Below are positions 60,801-64,000 of a stretch of DNA of 64,000 bases, in pieces. The position numbers and the translations under genes are program-made. Within the stretch, counting starts at the first letter, position 1. Every line of letters starts with the position of its first letter. Origin of the DNA: Anisodus tanguticus (taxonomy: Eukaryota > Streptophyta > Magnoliopsida > Solanales > Solanaceae); contig CM067550.1 in assembly GCA_034509755.1 (NCBI GenBank), forward strand, positions 16,919,001 to 16,983,000, in the 5' to 3' direction. The notes below the pieces were generated by a model. It was not told where the DNA came from. It was given only the letters and a program-made list of their open reading frames with translations, and did not search any database.

Positions 60801-61973
60801 TGAGTCCAAACCAAATGTCGTATGCAAGCTACAAAAGTCCATTTATGGGCTTAAGCAAGCCTTGAGGAGTTGGAACATTTTCTTTGACAAGCCTATCAAA
60901 TCGTTTGACTTCGTCAGAAGTAAAGAGGATCCCTGTGTCTATAGTAAATGCAAGGATGGGAGTATTGCGTTCATTATCATATATGTAGATGACATATTAA
61001 TAATGGGAGACAATAAGACTCTCATGCAGTCAGTAAATGAGTGGTTATCCAGTACCTTCATGATGAAGGATTTAGGTGAAGCCTGCTACATTATGGGGAT
61101 TAGGATCTATAGAGATAGACCTAACAGATTGTTGGGGTCACATGTCACATCATCTACATAGACAAAGTGCTTAGACATTTTTCTATGGAAAATTCCAAGA
61201 AAGGCGGTCTACCTATGGGACAAGGCATCAAGTTGTCTAAGAAGGATAGTTCTTCTAATTCTATAGAACTTGAACGCATGAAAAGGATCCTATATACTTC
61301 GGCTATAGGATCGATCATGTATGCCATGACCTATACTAGGCCAGATGTGGCATTTGCACTTAGAATGACTTGCAAGTTCCAACAGAATCATGGGAAAGAA
61401 CACTGGAAAGCAGTCAAGAGTATTCTTAAGTATCTTAGACAAACTAAAGAGTATTTCTTAGTTTATGGTAGACAATAGAAGCTGGTATGTACTGGGTACA
61501 CTGATGCTAGCTTCCAGATAGATGTTGATGACTACAAATCTCAATCAGGTTACACATACATTTTCAATGGTGGAGCAGTAAGATGGAAAAGTTCCAAACA
61601 AGCTACAACTGCTGACTCGACAACAGAAGCTAAGTACATTGCTGAATCGGAAGCTGGTAAAGAAGTTTTCGCGATATCTGAGTTCCTGAAGGAACTATGG
61701 ATTGTTCCAAGTGCCACTTGCCCAATAACGGTTTATTGCGACAACACTGGTGCGATTGCGCAAGCTAAGGAACCAAGATCAACCAACAGAAACAAGCATG
61801 TACCAAGGAAGTACCACATACTCAGGGAGATGATGGAGACCGAAGAGATTAGATTAGACTATGTTCCCACAGACGATAATCTAGCTGACCCATTCACTAA
61901 ACCATTGAGCTTAGTCAAGCATAATGGTCATTTTGAGAATATGGGCATAAGATATATTAGAGATTGGATCTAG
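57831..61973 (+). pseudogene. TE7 gag-pol, frame-disrupted
   Basis: Gag starts at 57831 (MSSLSLKMLIEMNKLTGPNYLD) with stops at 57898 and 57927, then stays open from about 57945 to 59090. It has a UBN2-type gag, a knuckle CLNYHRKGHWKKDC (Tyr at the second Cys), and protease SWVLDTACGSHIC. After a stop, integrase reads WHCRLGHIN, CESCLRGKMT, VHTDVCGLF, FTDDFTRYVYVYL, RSDREGEYL and TPQMNGVAERRTRTLLDMV. RT includes DVKTAFLNGNLVEEVYM, KSIYGLKQALRSWN and IIYVDDILIMGDN (60598-61161). RNase H runs from about 61479 to the stop at 61973 (DASFQIDVDDYKSQSGYTY, DSTTEAKYIAESEAGKE, YCDNTGAIAQAKEPRS, NLADPFTKPLS). Confidence 0.9.
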
Positions 61974-61987
61974 GCCAAGTGGGAGAT

Positions 61988-63560
61988 TGAAAGTATATTT
62001 ATGTCCTAGAGACAATCTGTATTAGGAAAAATGTACTTTATACACATTTATATTATTATTAATGGAGATTAATATTTTGGCATTTGCAATTATTGAATTA
62101 TCATTTGATTGTTTGTAATTATTCATTAATGTGCATCCCTTGAGCTTGCGTTGTCATTAATAGAGTGAGATATTTTATGATAGAGCGTAACTCTTAAAAT
62201 AGCCTCGACTAATGATCATCGAGAATGGGATATCGATGATGTATCATAAGTCGACATGTGGTCTACATCACATCTTTAGAGGATGTAGTATGTCTCACCT
62301 GCTACGAGTAATGGTTACTCGTGATGGACACATGGATACTTTGGAAGTATTGGTATACCCTACTGATATACTATTTGTTATACTTGTCTAACGTATGATC
62401 AGCGTGTGGGAGATAGAAGTCCTTAGACTTGAGGTCAATACGCGTCTTATCTACAAAGTAATGTACTTTGATCCCGTCCTAAGCTCAAATACCTTGTAGG
62501 TTGAGATACGGCTTGTATTGGGTACATTACAATGTGGATTGAAGGTGGTAGTTGAGCCAAGATTAGGATTCATTCCTCGAATGTATGTTCGAGAGAACAC
62601 TCGGATTCTCAGTGATATTAGGTTGACTAAGTCGTTGGCCAACGCAATAGACATATTTAGAATATGGTCTAGTCGTCGACTAATATAGATGAAATACAAT
62701 GATTAAGCCATTTGGATAGACACTTGACAAATCCTAAGCTTGATCGGGTGTGTCGTGAATGAAATGATTTTATCTTACAACATAAAGGTTAAGTTTACTG
62801 GATTCGCGTAAACGTACTTCACATATTGAGTTCGTCTTCAGGCGCCGTCTAGGAGTTCCGCGTAGACCTTAATTTGACTAATGTCAATATGAGAAGGCCT
62901 GTAGGGTCACACTATGTCGATTGTCCGTTTCGATCTAAGGATGTATTGAGAGAGTAATTAAAATGTTCGATTTGGAATCGAGACATTTAAATGAATAATC
63001 ATTACATTAATTAAGTCAAAATTGGATTTTGGATTTAATTAAGAATGCACGGAAGTTAAATCGAGGCAGTGCAAGTGCACGTCGAGCGCCGCGGCGCCCA
63101 TACCCTAGGGTCGCGGCGCAGTGCCGAAATTCATCAAGCGTCGCGACGCCTCTGTGTCAATTTTGGGCCAGGCCTAATGTCAAACCCTAATACGGGTTTT
63201 GACCTAATTTTCAACTATAAATAGAGGCATTCACTTTCATTATTCTACACCAATTTTCAGAATAAGATTCTAAGCCTTAGAGACTTAGAATAAAATACTC
63301 TCTGGAACCTCTGCCGGATTTCCTAGCTTTCCGAAGGAGGAGTACATTGAAGCTTGGAGTTTGCAAATTGGAAGGGCAATCGTGTGTGCACCTAACAGTA
63401 GAAAAAGACTCCAGATTTTCCAACTTGTAAGTATATGTTTTATATTACAAGTTCCATTGTTGTATAACCATACCAGAATTATTGTTGGGGTAAGTAAGAA
63501 TCAAAATTTTAAACTTTCGCTATGCCTTACTTATATGCTTTGTACCCAACAAAACCTTCA
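61988..63560 (+). repeat. TE7 3' LTR
   Basis: Same as the 5' LTR with an extra segment of about 65 bp at 62070-62135 and without the duplicated 'gcccataccctaggg'. GC-rich patch reads 'gcgccgcggcgccc' here. Confidence 0.9.
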
Positions 63561-63565
63561 CACAT

Positions 63566-64000
63566 GACAAAAGAAATAATTGTACCAAATGGAACCCTCT
63601 AGAGCTGTAACGGGCTCACGATCAGTGGATCAACAGAAGGAGAAGACGCCTAGCTCGTGTCGTCAATTCCAAGAGCAGTGGGATCTGAAACATTACTTAA
63701 GTTGCCCCACATAGGAGGCTGAGTTCAATTTTTATGAAATATCGTAACAGACAACCAACACCCGATTGCCAATGTGATCTTACCACATATGTAGCGGCAT
63801 AATCATTTCTCAGAGGGTGTGGCGCCCAAAATGTACCCCTTCTTTGAGGTTGGTACCAGTAGTAACCACTTTTGGTTTAATTGCCATCTTATACTAGCCC
63901 CTGTAATGTCATTAACAAACTCATTTCTAATTTTTGAAAATACTATTCATCATCTCGAAGGGGAGTATTGTAATAACTGGTAAAATTATTGTCATGTGAT
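63566..64000. other. right edge: possible end of another LTR element
   Basis: No gene. Near 63955 a purine-rich 'gaaggggagta' is followed by TTGTAATAACTGGTAAAATT. A polypurine tract followed by TGTAAT is how some Ty3/gypsy 3' LTRs begin, but only about 40 bp are visible. Confidence 0.25.

Larger units (their letters stand above)
54772..63565 (+). mobile_element. TE7: Ty1/copia element with 1.5 kb LTRs
   Basis: The element is 54777-63560 (8784 bp), TSD cacat (54772-54776 and 63561-63565). LTRs are 1528 and 1573 bp. The primer site TGGTATCAAGAGCTCAGG starts at 56306. The purine tract AAGTGGGAGA precedes the 3' LTR at 61988. A 1.5 kb leader lies between the primer site and gag. The copia order gag-PR-IN-RT-RNase H is complete, with stops. 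Confidence 0.9.

Noticed and set aside
55173..62699. Pair of 82-codon - strand ORFs in the TE7 LTRs (55173-55421, 62451-62699)
   Set aside because: They are two copies of the same LTR, not a conserved gene pair; no domain was recognised.
56104..63567. Paired + strand ORFs near the ends of the TE7 LTRs (56104-56343, 63361-63567)
   Set aside because: Duplicate frames in the R/U5 region of the two LTRs, without protein features; sequence identity reflects the LTRs.

Overview
This is nuclear DNA of a flowering plant, almost certainly a member of the Solanaceae. The genes have GT-AG introns. There are several SINE fragments of the Solanaceae SolS/TS kind, Stowaway and hAT MITEs, and a Ty1/copia element that looks like tobacco Tnt1 / tomato Retrolyc1. 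The species cannot be fixed from the sequence alone. I saw no tRNA, rRNA, CRISPR or prokaryotic feature.

Four host loci can be supported. (1) The 3' half of a type II pantothenate kinase gene lies on the + strand (876-4179, five exons). Its 5' exons are outside the window. (2) A SIMILAR TO RCD-ONE (SRO, PARP-like) gene lies on the - strand. Its PARP-like exons are at 17774-19292 and its RST-domain exons at 10761-11357. A 6.1 kb copia element sits in the intron between them, and a second copia element sits 46 bp upstream of the start codon. (3) A complete eight-exon bHLH90/AMS-like transcription factor gene lies on the - strand (25776-28762, 485 codons); it is the only fully intact known gene here. 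(4) A single-exon ORF for a small, unrecognised membrane protein is at 33218-33589.

Most of the rest is retrotransposon. TE1 (11622-17717, -, TSD tatta) splits the SRO gene. TE2 (19339-23217, +, TSD aatag) lacks its RT region. TE4 (33835-39038, -, TSD gctac) is the same family as TE2 and is nested in the 3' LTR of TE5. TE5 (33814-47981, -, about 9.0 kb of its own sequence) is a SIRE/Maximus-type element with an extra env-like ORF and a deleted RT core. TE6 (48925-54112, -, TSD ggagat) is Tnt1-like. TE7 (54777-63560, +, TSD cacat) has 1.5 kb LTRs. All carry stops or frameshifts. At 5534-9740 four LTR copies of a TE1-related family lie head to head in two inverted pairs, produced by a tandem duplication of about 1.93 kb.

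Smaller pieces are a foldback MITE (4590-5085), a Stowaway MITE (23680-23896), a 1.3 kb hAT-type element with an 8-bp TSD (29267-30602) that contains a copia LTR relic, an 85-bp tandem repeat in a PANK intron, a truncated copia LTR plus gag (24340-25444), and a possible CACTA end (about 31829). I found no new multi-gene system. The most informative signals are the doubly hit SRO gene, the duplicated inverted LTR array, a covarying hairpin in TE2/TE4 LTRs, and a GC-rich CGCCGCGG-type motif shared by otherwise different LTRs.
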